From Kerstersia sp052103615 (lineage in GTDB: Bacteria; Pseudomonadota; Gammaproteobacteria; Burkholderiales; Burkholderiaceae_B), in contig NZ_JBQEKA010000009.1 in assembly GCF_052103615.1 (NCBI RefSeq), forward strand, positions 1 through 64,000: a stretch of DNA of 64,000 nucleotides, written 5' to 3'. The notes beneath the pieces were generated by a model. It had not been told where the DNA came from. It worked only from the letters and a program-made list of their open reading frames with translations, and made no database searches. The position numbers and the translations under genes are program-made. How positions within the stretch are numbered: the stretch's first letter is position 1; every line of letters starts with the position of its first letter. Shown piece by piece: positions 50,049-59,417 of this stretch.

Positions 50049-51503
50049 ATGACCATGACACTTGAGCACGCCGAGGCGTCTGCTTTTTCCTGGCGGCTGG
50101 TGCGGCACAGCCGCGTGCCGCTGGCGCAGCAACTGGCCGATAAGCTGGCCGAACAGATCGAACAGCGCGGTTTGCGTACGGGGGCGCGTTTGCCCTCCAT
50201 CCGCGATATGGCCGGTATGGCGGCCATCAGCCGCTTTACGGTGGTGGAAGCCTATGAGCTGCTGGTGGCGCGGGGGCTGATCCAGTCGCGCCGCGGCGCC
50301 GGGTTCTATGTGCAGGCGCCAGCAGCGGCTGGGGAATGGGCGCAGGCGCCGGTGGCGCCGGCCGAGCGTACCGGGCTGGATATCAGCTGGTTATTGCGCA
50401 GCATGTTTCAGGAGGCGCCGCCCGATGGCGCCCTGTCTGGCAGCAGCGGCATGCTGCCGCCGGCCTGGATGGAGACAGACATGCTGGCGGGCGCGATGCG
50501 CCGCCTGGCGCGCATGCCGACTGGCTATTTGCTGAATTACGGCGTGCCGGAAGGCTATTTGCCTTTGCGCCAGCAGGTGGCGCGCCTGCTGCGCCGGGAT
50601 GGCGTGGAACTGAATCCCGCCGGCAACCTGATGACCACGGGCGGCGTGACGCATGCGCTGAGCCTGGTTGCGCGCTATCTCACGCAGCCTGGCGATACCG
50701 TGCTGGTTGAGGATCCTTCCTGGTTTGTGGGCTTTGCCAATCTGGCGGCCCTGGGGATACGGCCCATCGGGGTGCCGCGCAGCACGCGCGGCTTGGATCT
50801 GGAACGCCTGGAAGAATTGGCGCAGCGGCACCGGCCACGGTTTTTTCTGTGCAATTCCGTGGTTCACAACCCGACCGGCAACGGCATGACGGCGCGTGTG
50901 GCGCACGAAGTCCTGCGCCTGGCCGAGCGCTACGACTTCATGGTGGTGGAAGACGATACCTATGGCGATTTGTCCAGCGGCGTGCCGATCCGGCTGGCGG
51001 CGCTGGATGGCCTTAAGCGGGTTATTCTGGTGGGCGGCTTTTCCAAAATGATGGCTGCCAGTTTGCGGGTGGGTTATCTGGCGGCGGCGCCTGGGCATGT
51101 CTCGGCGCTGTGCGATCTGAAGATGCTCAGCGGGCTGAGTTCGCCAGAAATGGGGGAACGCCTGGTGTATGCCATTCTGGCGGGCGGGCAGTACCGGCGC
51201 CATGTCCTGCGCGCCCGGGAGAAAACCGATACGGCGCGGCGGGTGTGCCACGAAAGACTGCGCGCGCTGGGCCTGGACCCTGGCCCCTTGCCGGATGCCG
51301 GCCTGTTCCTGTGGACGGATTGCTCGGTGGATGCCGAGCGTCTGGCCATGGCGGCGGCGGATCAAGGCCTGCTGCTGGCGCCTGGTTCATTGTTTTCGCC
51401 GTCGCAGCAGCCATCCACGCATATCCGTTTTTCCATTTCCCTGGCGCAGGATGAACAGGCCTGGGACAGACTGGCGCGGGCGCTGGCCAGCGTCAGGGGC
51501 TAG
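50049..51503 (+). CDS. MocR-family transcriptional regulator (GntR wHTH + aminotransferase-like domain)
   Basis: The 484-residue protein has a GntR winged helix (about 15-85, with LPSIRDMAGMAAISRFTVVEAYELL) and a PLP aminotransferase-like domain. The PLP lysine is in VGGFSKMMAASLRVGYL, and VVEDDTYGDL carries the cofactor Asp. It probably controls the divergent LysE-type exporter and itself through the CTGTACAG pair. It is a paralogue of the regulator at 14735, with different operator sequence. Confidence 0.92.
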   Translation: MTMTLEHAEASAFSWRLVRHSRVPLAQQLADKLAEQIEQRGLRTGARLPSIRDMAGMAAISRFTVVEAYELLVARGLIQSRRGAGFYVQAPAAAGEWAQAPVAPAERTGLDISWLLRSMFQEAPPDGALSGSSGMLPPAWMETDMLAGAMRRLARMPTGYLLNYGVPEGYLPLRQQVARLLRRDGVELNPAGNLMTTGGVTHALSLVARYLTQPGDTVLVEDPSWFVGFANLAALGIRPIGVPRSTRGLDLERLEELAQRHRPRFFLCNSVVHNPTGNGMTARVAHEVLRLAERYDFMVVEDDTYGDLSSGVPIRLAALDGLKRVILVGGFSKMMAASLRVGYLAAAPGHVSALCDLKMLSGLSSPEMGERLVYAILAGGQYRRHVLRAREKTDTARRVCHERLRALGLDPGPLPDAGLFLWTDCSVDAERLAMAAADQGLLLAPGSLFSPSQQPSTHIRFSISLAQDEQAWDRLARALASVRG

Positions 51504-51616
51504 GATGGGAAAGTCACTTCCGAAAGCCAAGGACTATGCTACTGTGCGGTTAAATATGTCATTTCTTTTAACTGTGCCGCAGGGGGATTCCACCTGCCTG
51601 TTTTTGGAGTTCCCGC

Positions 51617-51958
51617 ATGTCTGTACCGATCAATGCCTTGTCCGATAGCTTCTCCGTCGCTCCGCAGCTGCAGCCCGAAGATATGGCTGCGGTGGCGGCA
51701 GCCGGTTATCGCAGTGTCATTATCAACCGTCCGGATTTTGAAGCCGGTCCGGCGCAGCCGACGGCGGATGCCGTCACTGAAGCGGCTGTCGCGGCAGGCC
51801 TGCAATGCGTCTATCAGCCGGTGGTGAGCGGCGCGATGACAGCGGCTGATGTCGCCCGGTTTGCCGAATTGCTGCAGACACTGCCCGCGCCCGTGCTGGC
51901 CTACTGCCGCACCGGCACGCGTTGCAGCGTGCTGTATCGTGCTGCGGTCGGGAATTGA
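51617..51958 (+). CDS. TIGR01244/DUF442 family protein (phosphatase-like sulfur transferase)
   Basis: The 113-residue protein resembles the DUF442 domain found in Blh and in dual-specificity-phosphatase-like sulfur-handling proteins. FSVAPQLQPEDMAAVAAAGYRSVIINRPDFE starts the fold. The P-loop-like motif AYCRTGTRCS carries the presumed catalytic Cys. The fragment after it is short, but this is normal for the family. No partner genes are adjacent. Confidence 0.8.
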   Translation: MSVPINALSDSFSVAPQLQPEDMAAVAAAGYRSVIINRPDFEAGPAQPTADAVTEAAVAAGLQCVYQPVVSGAMTAADVARFAELLQTLPAPVLAYCRTGTRCSVLYRAAVGN

Positions 51959-52121
51959 TTTGCGCTGGCTCAAATAAAATCAAACAAAATCGCGTTTCCG
52001 GCATGGGAATAGTCGTATGCCCGCCGGTTTTCCGCTAGCATGAAACAGTATGATTCTCCGTTGCGCGGGTTCGCGCAACCGGGTAGCACCTTTCAATCAA
52101 TACAGAACAAGGAGTAGGGTT

Positions 52122-52583
52122 ATGTTCAAAAAGATTCTGATCCCGACTGACGGTTCCCCGCTGTCCATCCAGGCCGTCAATGCCGGCATCGCGTTTGCCC
52201 GTTCCGTTGGCGCCGAAGTCCTCGGCCTGTATGTGACGCAGCCGTTCGCGGCCACGATTGGTTTTGACGGCATGGCCGCCGCGTATGCCCTGACTGATGA
52301 AAATTACGAAAAGGCTGCCGCGGAGCAAGCCGACAAGTATCTGAAGCAAATCGGCGAGGCAGCCAAGGCTGCTGGCGTGGCGGTTCAGCTCAAGTCCGTG
52401 ACCCATTTCAATGTGGCCGAAGGCATTGCCGAAGCCGCCAAGGAACAGGGCGCAGATCTGATCTTCATCGGCAGCCACGGCCGCAGCGGCCTGTCGCGCC
52501 TGCTGCTGGGCAGCGTGACCTCCAAGGTGCTGTCGCTGTCCTCGACCGCGGTGCTGGTGTACCGCGTGAAGGACGAGGACTGA
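52122..52583 (+). CDS. universal stress protein UspA family
   Basis: The 153-residue single-domain Usp starts MFKKILIPTDGSPLS. The ATP-binding signature GSHGRSGLSRLLLGSVTSK is present near residue 125. The first strand Asp (PTDGS) completes the nucleotide site. AAGGAG lies before ATG 52122, and a Rho-independent terminator follows, so it is monocistronic. Confidence 0.93.
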   Translation: MFKKILIPTDGSPLSIQAVNAGIAFARSVGAEVLGLYVTQPFAATIGFDGMAAAYALTDENYEKAAAEQADKYLKQIGEAAKAAGVAVQLKSVTHFNVAEGIAEAAKEQGADLIFIGSHGRSGLSRLLLGSVTSKVLSLSSTAVLVYRVKDED

Positions 52584-52672
52584 TCCTCCTGTGCTTGCCA
52601 TGAGGTCTGGCGTGCGCCGGCTGCAAGGCAGACATGGCCGCCAGCCGCATTGACAGGCACATTGGCGGGCAT

Positions 52673-52702
52673 AAAAAAACTCCGGTTCGCCGGAGTTTTT
52701 TT
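52673..52702 (+). terminator. Rho-independent terminator after the usp gene
   Basis: AAAAAAACTCCGG (52673-52685), the tetraloop TTCG, and CCGGAGTTTTTTT. This is an almost ideal intrinsic terminator. Confidence 0.93.
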
Positions 52703-52946
52703 ATTTCAGCGGCAAGCTTCTGCCGCAAGAGGCGCCGGGGGATGGGGCGCAGGGGTGGCGGTAGGGGTGGCGGTAGGCCGTGAACTCGGGCCATAATGAA
52801 TAAAGGCGGGGCTGCTGTCGCCAGGCGTCCCGATTCTTGTGCCGTCCACCGCCAGGCGCAGGCCGTTATCGGCTGGCGGCGCCGTCCGGGCGGCCATTGG
52901 CCTGGGCCCCAAGGGCCCGTCTCACGCCTGAGGAGCGCGCCGATTC

Positions 52947-54455
52947 ATGCTGTCAACCCTGACATCCTTCTCCGCTCTATACGCCGCCACCTTGCTGATG
53001 CTCTTGGGCACCGGCATGTTCAATACCTATATGGCCTTGCGCCTGACGGCGCAGTCCGTCAGTGAAATCTGGGTGGGCGGGCTGATCGCAGCCTACTATC
53101 TGGGCCTGGTCGGGGGCGCCCGCCTGGGGCATAAACTGATTATCCGGGTGGGGCATGTGCGCGCCTATGTGGCTTGCGCGGCCATCGCGACCGTCATGGT
53201 GCTGGCGCAGAGCCTGGGGGATTCGCTTTGGTTGTGGCTGCTGTTCCGCCTGATCTCCGGGCTGGCGATGGTCACACAGTTCATGGCGATAGAAAGCTGG
53301 CTCAATGAACAAACGGAAAACCATCAGCGCGGCCGGGTGTTCGCTTTCTATATGCTGGTGTCGGGCCTGGGCACCGTGCTGGGCCAATTGGCCTTGAGCG
53401 CTTATCCTGTGCTTGATTTGCGGCCGCTCACTTTTGTGGCGATCTGCCTGTCCGTCTGCCTGGTGCCGATTGCGCTGACCGCCCGTTCCCACCCGGCTGC
53501 GCAACTGCCCGCGCCGCTGGATGTGCCTTATTTCGTGCGCAAGGTGCCGCAGGCGCTGGCGGCCATTCTGGTCTCCGGCAACCTGACCGGCGCGTTCTAC
53601 GGTCTGGCGCCAGTCTATGCAGCTAAGCAGGGGATGGATACGGCGCAGGCCGCTATTTTTGTCGCGATCGCCGTGGCCGCAGGCGTGCTCTCGCAATGGC
53701 CCATGGGCTGGCTGTCCGACAGGGTCAACCGGGTCGCGCTGATCCGGGTCAATTCGGTATTGCTGACGCTGATCGTGGTGCCGATGTGGTGGGGCAGCTA
53801 TCTGCCGACCCTGGCGCTGATGGTGCTGGCCGGTCTCGCCGGTGTTCTGATGTTTACCTTGTATTCGCTCAGCACTGCATTTGCCAACGATCATGTGGAT
53901 CAGGAACGGCGGGTCGGGCTGAGCGCCGTGCTGCTGATGGTCTATGGGCTGGGGGCCTGTATCGGGCCGCTGCTGGCCGGGGTGCTGATGGACAAGATCG
54001 GCCCTTCCTGGTTCTTTGTGTTCGTATCGGCTTGCAGTGTGCTCTTGGTGTTCATCATGAACCCGCGCCGGGTCACCCGCATGCAGCCTGCGGGGGATGC
54101 GCCGGTGCAGTTTGTGGCGACGCCGGATATTTCCCACGGTTCGCCGCTGGCGACCACGCTGGATCCGCGCAGCACGCCTGAGGACGACGTGTATATCGAA
54201 ACCGTGGCCGTGGATAACACGCCCGTGACCGAGCAGGCGGGGCCGCAGCAGCCGCCAGCGGATGCGGCGCAAGCGGCTGGAGCAGAGGAAGCGGCGGCAG
54301 CGCAGGCAGAGGCAGCGGCGGAAGAGCCTTATATCGCGGGCGCTGTCACGGCCATTGCCGGGGGCGCGGCGATGATGCCGCCAGCCGAAGGCTCAGCGGG
54401 GCCAGAGCGCGACGATGGCGCCCATCGCAAGCCCGACACCGGCCCAGCCGCGTAA
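52947..54455 (+). CDS. MFS transporter, YcaD/UMF-like, with Ala/Glu-rich tail
   Basis: The 502-residue protein has twelve predicted helices in residues 1-370. The loop QTENHQRGRVFAFYMLVSG and FAIESWLNE-like FMAIESWLNEQ fit the YcaD-type branch of the major facilitator superfamily. After the last helix (about 370) comes a cytoplasmic tail of some 130 residues, Ala/Glu/Pro-rich. The last 63 bp overlap the 3' end of the convergent EamA gene. The substrate is unknown. Confidence 0.88.
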   Translation: MLSTLTSFSALYAATLLMLLGTGMFNTYMALRLTAQSVSEIWVGGLIAAYYLGLVGGARLGHKLIIRVGHVRAYVACAAIATVMVLAQSLGDSLWLWLLFRLISGLAMVTQFMAIESWLNEQTENHQRGRVFAFYMLVSGLGTVLGQLALSAYPVLDLRPLTFVAICLSVCLVPIALTARSHPAAQLPAPLDVPYFVRKVPQALAAILVSGNLTGAFYGLAPVYAAKQGMDTAQAAIFVAIAVAAGVLSQWPMGWLSDRVNRVALIRVNSVLLTLIVVPMWWGSYLPTLALMVLAGLAGVLMFTLYSLSTAFANDHVDQERRVGLSAVLLMVYGLGACIGPLLAGVLMDKIGPSWFFVFVSACSVLLVFIMNPRRVTRMQPAGDAPVQFVATPDISHGSPLATTLDPRSTPEDDVYIETVAVDNTPVTEQAGPQQPPADAAQAAGAEEAAAAQAEAAAEEPYIAGAVTAIAGGAAMMPPAEGSAGPERDDGAHRKPDTGPAA

Positions 54456-55250
54456 GCCCGGGCGTTCCTTGAACAGGCAGGCGCCAGCCAGGGCGCCTGC
54501 GGCAATCACACCGATATTCATGGCGGTGAATACCAGGGCCGGGTTATCCGGGTAGGCGCGGTGGGCGCGCAGATAAAAAACGATATTGCTGAAATTCAGC
54601 AGCCCGAGGGCGACGCCCCAGGCCAGGTCGCGCGGCGCCAGGCGTTGCCCGCGTTGCCACAGAAACAGGGCCATCACGATGGCAGCCAGCACGAAACAGA
54701 TCAGCAGGACAGTGGCAAAGTGATCCTGGTGGCGCGCCACCTGCTTGAACAGGGTGTCCACGCTGCCATACGCAAACCATACGGCCAGCAGCAAGGCCCG
54801 GCTGCGCCTGGAGGCGGGCAGGGCGGCGGCTGAGGCCGCCTGCGGCGGGCCTTGCATCAGCAGGAGCAGGGCTGCCATGGCCAGCCCGATGCCTGCCAGG
54901 ATGGCGGGCGTAAGCGTCTGGCCAAAAAACAGGAAAGCCGCCAGCAGCGGCAGGCAGACTGACAGCCGCTGCGCCGCATCGCTGCGGACAACGCCCGCAT
55001 GTTTGACGGCGCTGCCCATGACCAGAAAACCGGCAGGCAGCACCAGCCCCAACGCCAGCAGCACCCACCATGGCGTGTGCATGTTCTGCCAGCCTGACAG
55101 GCTGGGCGGTAGCCAGATCAGGCACAACAGCGTGGCCAGCAGGTAGTTCACGGCAATCATGGTGGCGTGATCGCAGCCGCGCCGCGCCGACTGTTTGAGC
55201 AGCAGCGTGACGGCGACGCTGCTGCCTATTGCCAGTATCAGCGGGAACAT
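54393..55250 (-). CDS. EamA/DMT-family transporter
   Basis: The 285-residue membrane protein has about ten helices in two EamA repeats (about 1-135 and 150-285). Family-like features are LLKQSARRGCDHATMIAVNYL and NIGVIAAGALAGACLFKERPGLRGW near the end. It overlaps bioB by 13 nt on the same strand and the MFS gene by 63 nt on the other. The substrate is unknown. Confidence 0.85.
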   Translation of the reverse strand: MFPLILAIGSSVAVTLLLKQSARRGCDHATMIAVNYLLATLLCLIWLPPSLSGWQNMHTPWWVLLALGLVLPAGFLVMGSAVKHAGVVRSDAAQRLSVCLPLLAAFLFFGQTLTPAILAGIGLAMAALLLLMQGPPQAASAAALPASRRSRALLLAVWFAYGSVDTLFKQVARHQDHFATVLLICFVLAAIVMALFLWQRGQRLAPRDLAWGVALGLLNFSNIVFYLRAHRAYPDNPALVFTAMNIGVIAAGALAGACLFKERPGLRGWAGVGLAMGAIVALWPR

Positions 55251-56365
55251 GCGTGGCAGGATTCCCGGGCGGCGGGCGCGCTGGCTGACGCCGCAGCTGC
55301 GGCAGCCGCCATGTCGGCATCCTGGGCATGCACGGCGCCGGGCAACTGGGCGGCGGTATGCATGCCCAGGCGTTCCAGCAGCTTGCGGTCGGCATCAGCC
55401 TGAGGGTTGGGCGTGGTCAGCAGCATATCGCCATAGAAAATGGAATTGGCGCCCGCCAGGAAACATAGCGCCTGGATGCCCTCGGGCATTTCCTCGCGGC
55501 CTGCCGAGAGCCGCACGCGGGCGCGCGGCATGGTAATGCGCGCGACAGCGATGGTGCGCACGAACTCGAACGGGTCCAGCGTATCCAGGCCGGCCAGCGG
55601 GGTACCGGCAACCTGAACCAGGTTATTGATGGGCACTGACTCCGGGTAGGGCGACATATTGGCCAGCTGGGCGATCAGCCCGGCGCGTTCGCGGCGCGAT
55701 TCGCCCAGGCCGACGATGCCGCCGCAGCAAATCTTGATGCCCGCTTCGCGGACATGCTGCAGGGTGTCCAGCCTGTCCTGGTAGGTGCGGGTGGTAATGA
55801 TGCGGCCATAGAATTCCGGCGCGGTATCCAGGTTGTGGTTGTAGTAATCCAGCCCGGCTTCACTCAGTTCCTGCGCCTGTTCGGCTTCCAGCATGCCCAG
55901 CGTCATGCAGGTTTCCAGGCCCAGGCCGCGCACGGCGCGCACGATGCCGGTCAAGGCCTCCATATGGCGCGGCTTAGGGCGGCTCCAGGCCGCGCCCATG
56001 CAAAAACGCGTGGCGCCGGATGCTTTGGCGCGTTGCGCGGCATCCAGGATGGAATCGACATCCATGAGTTTGTCCGCCTGCACCGGTGTGTCGTAGTGCG
56101 ACGACTGGGGACAGTAGGCACAGTCTTCGGCGCAGCCGCCGGTTTTGATGGATAGCAGCGTGGCCAGCTCGATGCGTGCCGGGTCGAAGTGTTCGCGATG
56201 CGCTTCCTGGGCCCGGAACAGCAGTTCCGGGAAGGGCAGGTCATACAGGGCCAGGATGGCTTCCCGGCTCCAGTCGCGCGCTGGCGCAAGCGCATCGGCC
56301 TGGCGCGGGGTCAGAGGAAGGGGGATTGCCGTGGTCGAGGCAGGCGCATGCGGGGAAAGGGACAT
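55238..56365 (-). CDS. bioB: biotin synthase
   Basis: The 375-residue radical-SAM enzyme inserts sulfur into dethiobiotin. The radical cluster motif CAEDCAYCPQ (CxxxCxxC) is near residue 66, and SRPKPRHMEAL, YNHNLDT and the Arg/Asn-rich VPINNLVQVAGTPL segment are conserved. ATG 56365 has AGGAGT upstream. The last 35 residues are an unusual Ala-rich tail ending in CHACSR. It is followed by, and overlaps, the EamA gene. No other bio genes are nearby. Confidence 0.95.
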   Translation of the reverse strand: MSLSPHAPASTTAIPLPLTPRQADALAPARDWSREAILALYDLPFPELLFRAQEAHREHFDPARIELATLLSIKTGGCAEDCAYCPQSSHYDTPVQADKLMDVDSILDAAQRAKASGATRFCMGAAWSRPKPRHMEALTGIVRAVRGLGLETCMTLGMLEAEQAQELSEAGLDYYNHNLDTAPEFYGRIITTRTYQDRLDTLQHVREAGIKICCGGIVGLGESRRERAGLIAQLANMSPYPESVPINNLVQVAGTPLAGLDTLDPFEFVRTIAVARITMPRARVRLSAGREEMPEGIQALCFLAGANSIFYGDMLLTTPNPQADADRKLLERLGMHTAAQLPGAVHAQDADMAAAAAAASASAPAARESCHACSR

Positions 56366-56657
56366 GATGAACTCCTGTAATCGGCTGATCGTAGGAGGAC
56401 GGGAAAGCAAATCTCAAGCAAGGATTTTGACGGCTTTTAGTGTTATTTTCGTGTTGTTTTTATGTGTTATGGTGATTTTTGGATTATCTTCCTTTATCTT
56501 CTGCGATATTCTCCTGGTTGCGTGGGCGCTAATTTTGTATCAAATTATTTCTTTTTGCTGGTTTGGGGGTGTTTGATGCGTCCGGTGAATGCCCGATTGC
56601 AGGATGGCGCGGGCGGGCGCGGCGGATTGTCCTGGGGGCGAGGCGTATAATCCCGCC
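56366..56657. other. AT-rich promoter region between bioB and map
   Basis: The stretch 56410-56570 is markedly T-rich on the plus strand compared with its surroundings. It should contain the bioB promoter (minus) and the promoter of the ParD-like/map pair (plus). GAGGCGTATAATCC near 56640-56653 includes TATAAT. I could not define a BirA or other operator. Confidence 0.5.
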
Positions 56658-56789
56658 ATGGGCATTGTCAACATTTATGAACTTATGCACGCCAGTCTGC
56701 GTGCCGCAGGCGCCACGCTCCGCCGGGCCACACATGCGCAGGAAACAACACCCATTCAGGGCGCCATGGTTCAGGGAGCAGGCTTGTGA
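56658..56789 (+). CDS. short ParD-like protein upstream of map
   Basis: This 43-codon frame starts MGIVNIYELMHASLRAAG, continues TLRRATHAQ and ends GAMVQGAGL. The first 28 residues resemble the ribbon-helix-helix part of ParD-like proteins encoded before map in many proteobacteria; the usual C-terminal helical part is absent. Its TGA overlaps the map GTG start by 4 nt, so it is translationally coupled to map. It may be a shortened leftover kept for coupling. Confidence 0.55.
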   Translation: MGIVNIYELMHASLRAAGATLRRATHAQETTPIQGAMVQGAGL

Positions 56790-57601
56790 GCAGGAAAATC
56801 ACCATTAATACCGCAGCGGATCTTGAAAAGCTCCGTATCTCCGGACGTCTGGCCGCTTCTGTGCTGGAAATGATCACGCCGTATGTCAAACCGGGTGTGT
56901 CCACGGAAGAGCTGGACGATATCTGCCGCGAATACATCATCAATGAGCTGCAGGCGACGCCGGCCAATATTGGCTATCACGGCTATACCAAGACGTCCTG
57001 CACCTCGGTCAATCATGTGGTCTGCCACGGTATTCCCACGCCGACGAAGATCCTCAAGGATGGCGATATCGTCAATATCGACGTCGCGCTGATCAAGGAT
57101 GGCTACTACGGCGATACCAGCCGCATGTACTTCGTCGGCAAGGTAGGCCCGCTGGGCCGCCGCCTGGTGAATGTGACCTATGAGGCCATGCGGGCCGGGA
57201 TCATGGTCGTGCGTCCGGGCGCTACGCTGGGCGATGTCGGCTATGCCATCCAGACCGTGGCGCACCGTGAGGGCTTTTCCGTGGTGCGCGAATACTGCGG
57301 GCACGGCATCGGCCGCGTCTATCACGATGAACCCCAAGTGCTGCATTACGGCAGCAAGGGGCAGGGCATCAAACTGGTCGAAGGCATGGTCTTTACCATC
57401 GAACCCATGATCAATGCCGGCCGCGCCGGCGTGAAAGTGCTGGGGGATGGCTGGACTGTCGTCACCAAGGATCATTCCCTGTCGGCGCAATGGGAGCATA
57501 TGGTGGCGGTGACGGCCGACGGCTATGAACTGCTGACGCCGTGGCCCGAAGGCACTGGCGACTACCCCGAGATTCCCCTGGTGCACACCGTCGCCGTCTA
57601 A
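56786..57601 (+). CDS. map: methionine aminopeptidase, type I
   Basis: The 271-residue metalloenzyme removes the initiator methionine. GYHGYTKTSCTSVNHVVCHG carries the substrate His, and the metal ligands appear in DIVNIDVALIKDGYYGDTS (two Asp), CGHGIG (His), FTIEPM (Glu) and WEHMVAV (Glu). The start is GTG 56786, overlapping the ParD-like frame. It is not next to rpsB here. Confidence 0.95.
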   Translation: MSRKITINTAADLEKLRISGRLAASVLEMITPYVKPGVSTEELDDICREYIINELQATPANIGYHGYTKTSCTSVNHVVCHGIPTPTKILKDGDIVNIDVALIKDGYYGDTSRMYFVGKVGPLGRRLVNVTYEAMRAGIMVVRPGATLGDVGYAIQTVAHREGFSVVREYCGHGIGRVYHDEPQVLHYGSKGQGIKLVEGMVFTIEPMINAGRAGVKVLGDGWTVVTKDHSLSAQWEHMVAVTADGYELLTPWPEGTGDYPEIPLVHTVAV

Positions 57602-57642
57602 GGCTGGCGCGCGCCGCTTTCTTGTCTTAGGAGACCCTACGC

Positions 57643-58083
57643 GTGGCTTACGATAACAACAATGTGTTTGCGCGCATTCTGCGTGATGAGTTGCCCAGTA
57701 TCCGTGTTTATGAAGACGAACACACGGTCGCATTCATGGACATCATGCCGCAGGCGCCCGGCCATGTGCTGGTGATTCCGCGCGAAGCGGCCGAAACATT
57801 GCTGGATTTGTCTGATGACGGCGCGCGCGCCGTCATCAGCACCACGCGCCGCCTGGCGATTGCCGCCAAGCAGGCATTCGCGCCCCAGGGCATTCTGATT
57901 GCCCAGATGAATGGCGCGGCAGCCGGGCAAACCGTGCCGCACATCCACTTCCATGTGATCCCGCGTAATGCTGGCGAGGAAGTGCTGGCTCATGCCGCTG
58001 AAAAGGGCGATATGACGGAACTGGTGGCGAATGCGGAAAAGCTGCGCGCGGTGCTGGCGGAGATGGCCAAGGCCGAAGCCTGA
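57643..58083 (+). CDS. HIT family nucleotide-binding protein
   Basis: The 146-residue protein has the histidine triad HIHFHVIPR (HxHxH type) near residue 104 and the N-terminal FARILRDELPSIRVYEDE stretch typical of HIT hydrolases. GTG 57643 has AGGAGA upstream. It follows map by 41 nt. The substrate is probably a nucleotide conjugate. Confidence 0.92.
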   Translation: MAYDNNNVFARILRDELPSIRVYEDEHTVAFMDIMPQAPGHVLVIPREAAETLLDLSDDGARAVISTTRRLAIAAKQAFAPQGILIAQMNGAAAGQTVPHIHFHVIPRNAGEEVLAHAAEKGDMTELVANAEKLRAVLAEMAKAEA

Positions 58084-58130
58084 TAGGCTGTCTGGCTGCC
58101 AGGACGGGGCCGGACTGAAATCACGCTATA

Positions 58131-58169
58131 AAAAAACCGCTGCCTGTCCATGAGACGGCAGCGGTTTTT
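58131..58169. terminator. bidirectional Rho-independent terminator
   Basis: AAAAAACCGCTGCC (58131-58144) pairs with GGCAGCGGTTTTT (58157-58169). It lies between the HIT gene (+) and the HPP-CBS gene (-). Confidence 0.9.
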
Positions 58170-58192
58170 CTTTGGGCTGGCCAGCCGTTCTA

Positions 58193-59338
58193 TCAGGTGT
58201 CGGTTTTAGGCTGCACGGCTTGATAAAGCGCCTGCAGCAGATCGGATTGCGTGACGATACCGGTCAGGCGGCCCTCGGCATCCAGAATAGGGATATGCCG
58301 CAGGCGCTGCTGGGCAAATAGCGGGATCAGCGTGCTGATCGGGTCGTTCTCATTGGCGTGCGTGACAGGGGTTGTCATGAGATCGGCCACGGTGGGCTGG
58401 CTGGCCGGCTGGGGTTTGCGGCGGCTCAGCAAGGCGCGCAGGCCGCGTGGTGTCGGCGTGGCAGGGGCTGCGCTCAGCGTGGAGGCGGCGAAATCCGATG
58501 CGGTGGCAATGCCAAGCAAGTGATGGGCTTGATCGACAATCGGCAAAGCCTTGAGTTTATTGCTGCGTATGATTTCCCAGGCCTGTGGCTGAGGCGTGTC
58601 GGGCAAAGCGGCAATCGGTTCCGCGCTCATGATGTCGCGGCAATGCGTGGCGCCCAGTATGCGTTCATAGGTCGCGCTTTCGGTGTATTCCAGTACTTGG
58701 GCCAGTTCGCTGCGGCTGATATTGAGCGCCTGGTTGTAGCGCGCCAAGGCGCGGTCCAGGTCTTCGTCGGTGAAGCGGCTGGGCGTGGGCTTGGCGGGCG
58801 AGGCGGCCTTGGCCGGTTCCATATACGGATAGGCTTTGCCAGTCAGGTTGTTATAGATGGCGCCCAGGATGACCAGCAGCAGCGTGTCTGTGAATATGGG
58901 GACCAGGGCAAAGTAGAAGTCCGTGATATGGGTGAGGCTCGCAAAGAGCGCCACCGCCACGCCCGGGGGATGCACGCAGCGCAGAATGAACATGGCGGCC
59001 ATGGCGCCGGACACGGCCAGCGCGGTGCTGGGCACGGGCGGCAGGCCTGCATGGGCGCACAGCACGCCGATGCAGGCGCCCGCGGTATTGCCCAGCACGG
59101 CCGCATAGGGCTGAGCCAGCGGGCTGCCGGGCAGCAGGAAAACCAGCAAAGAGGTTGCGCCCAGCGAACCCACCATCCAATAGGTATGCAGATCGTCGCC
59201 GATCATCCACTGGCTGAGCTGGGATGTCACCAGAATCGCCAGACCGGCGCCGATCAGGGCGCGCAGGCGTTCGCGATTATTGATTTGGAAGGGGGCTGGC
59301 TTGAGCGCCAGCAGCAGGCGATGCAGTAAACCGGACAT
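58193..59338 (-). CDS. HPP-family membrane protein with C-terminal CBS pair
   Basis: The 381-residue protein has an N-terminal HPP domain of four helices (about 25-165), named after the motif CVHPPGVAVALFA. Two CBS motifs follow (about 230-375, IMSAEPIAALPDTP and LMTTPVTHANENDPIS). HPP proteins have been linked to nitrite or anion transport in plastids and cyanobacteria. CBS pairs usually sense adenosine nucleotides. It is divergent from the fecI-type gene. Confidence 0.88.
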   Translation of the reverse strand: MSGLLHRLLLALKPAPFQINNRERLRALIGAGLAILVTSQLSQWMIGDDLHTYWMVGSLGATSLLVFLLPGSPLAQPYAAVLGNTAGACIGVLCAHAGLPPVPSTALAVSGAMAAMFILRCVHPPGVAVALFASLTHITDFYFALVPIFTDTLLLVILGAIYNNLTGKAYPYMEPAKAASPAKPTPSRFTDEDLDRALARYNQALNISRSELAQVLEYTESATYERILGATHCRDIMSAEPIAALPDTPQPQAWEIIRSNKLKALPIVDQAHHLLGIATASDFAASTLSAAPATPTPRGLRALLSRRKPQPASQPTVADLMTTPVTHANENDPISTLIPLFAQQRLRHIPILDAEGRLTGIVTQSDLLQALYQAVQPKTDT

Positions 59339-59417
59339 GATGGCAAATCATAGATCGCTTTCGCCCGGGCGTGGTATTCAGGCCGCAGTTTTTCAAGAGA
59401 TATGAAATCCTTTGAGT

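Noticed and set aside
56462..56576. Hydrophobic plus-strand frame upstream of map
   Set aside because: It results from the T-rich stretch; it has no ribosome binding site or recognisable conservation.
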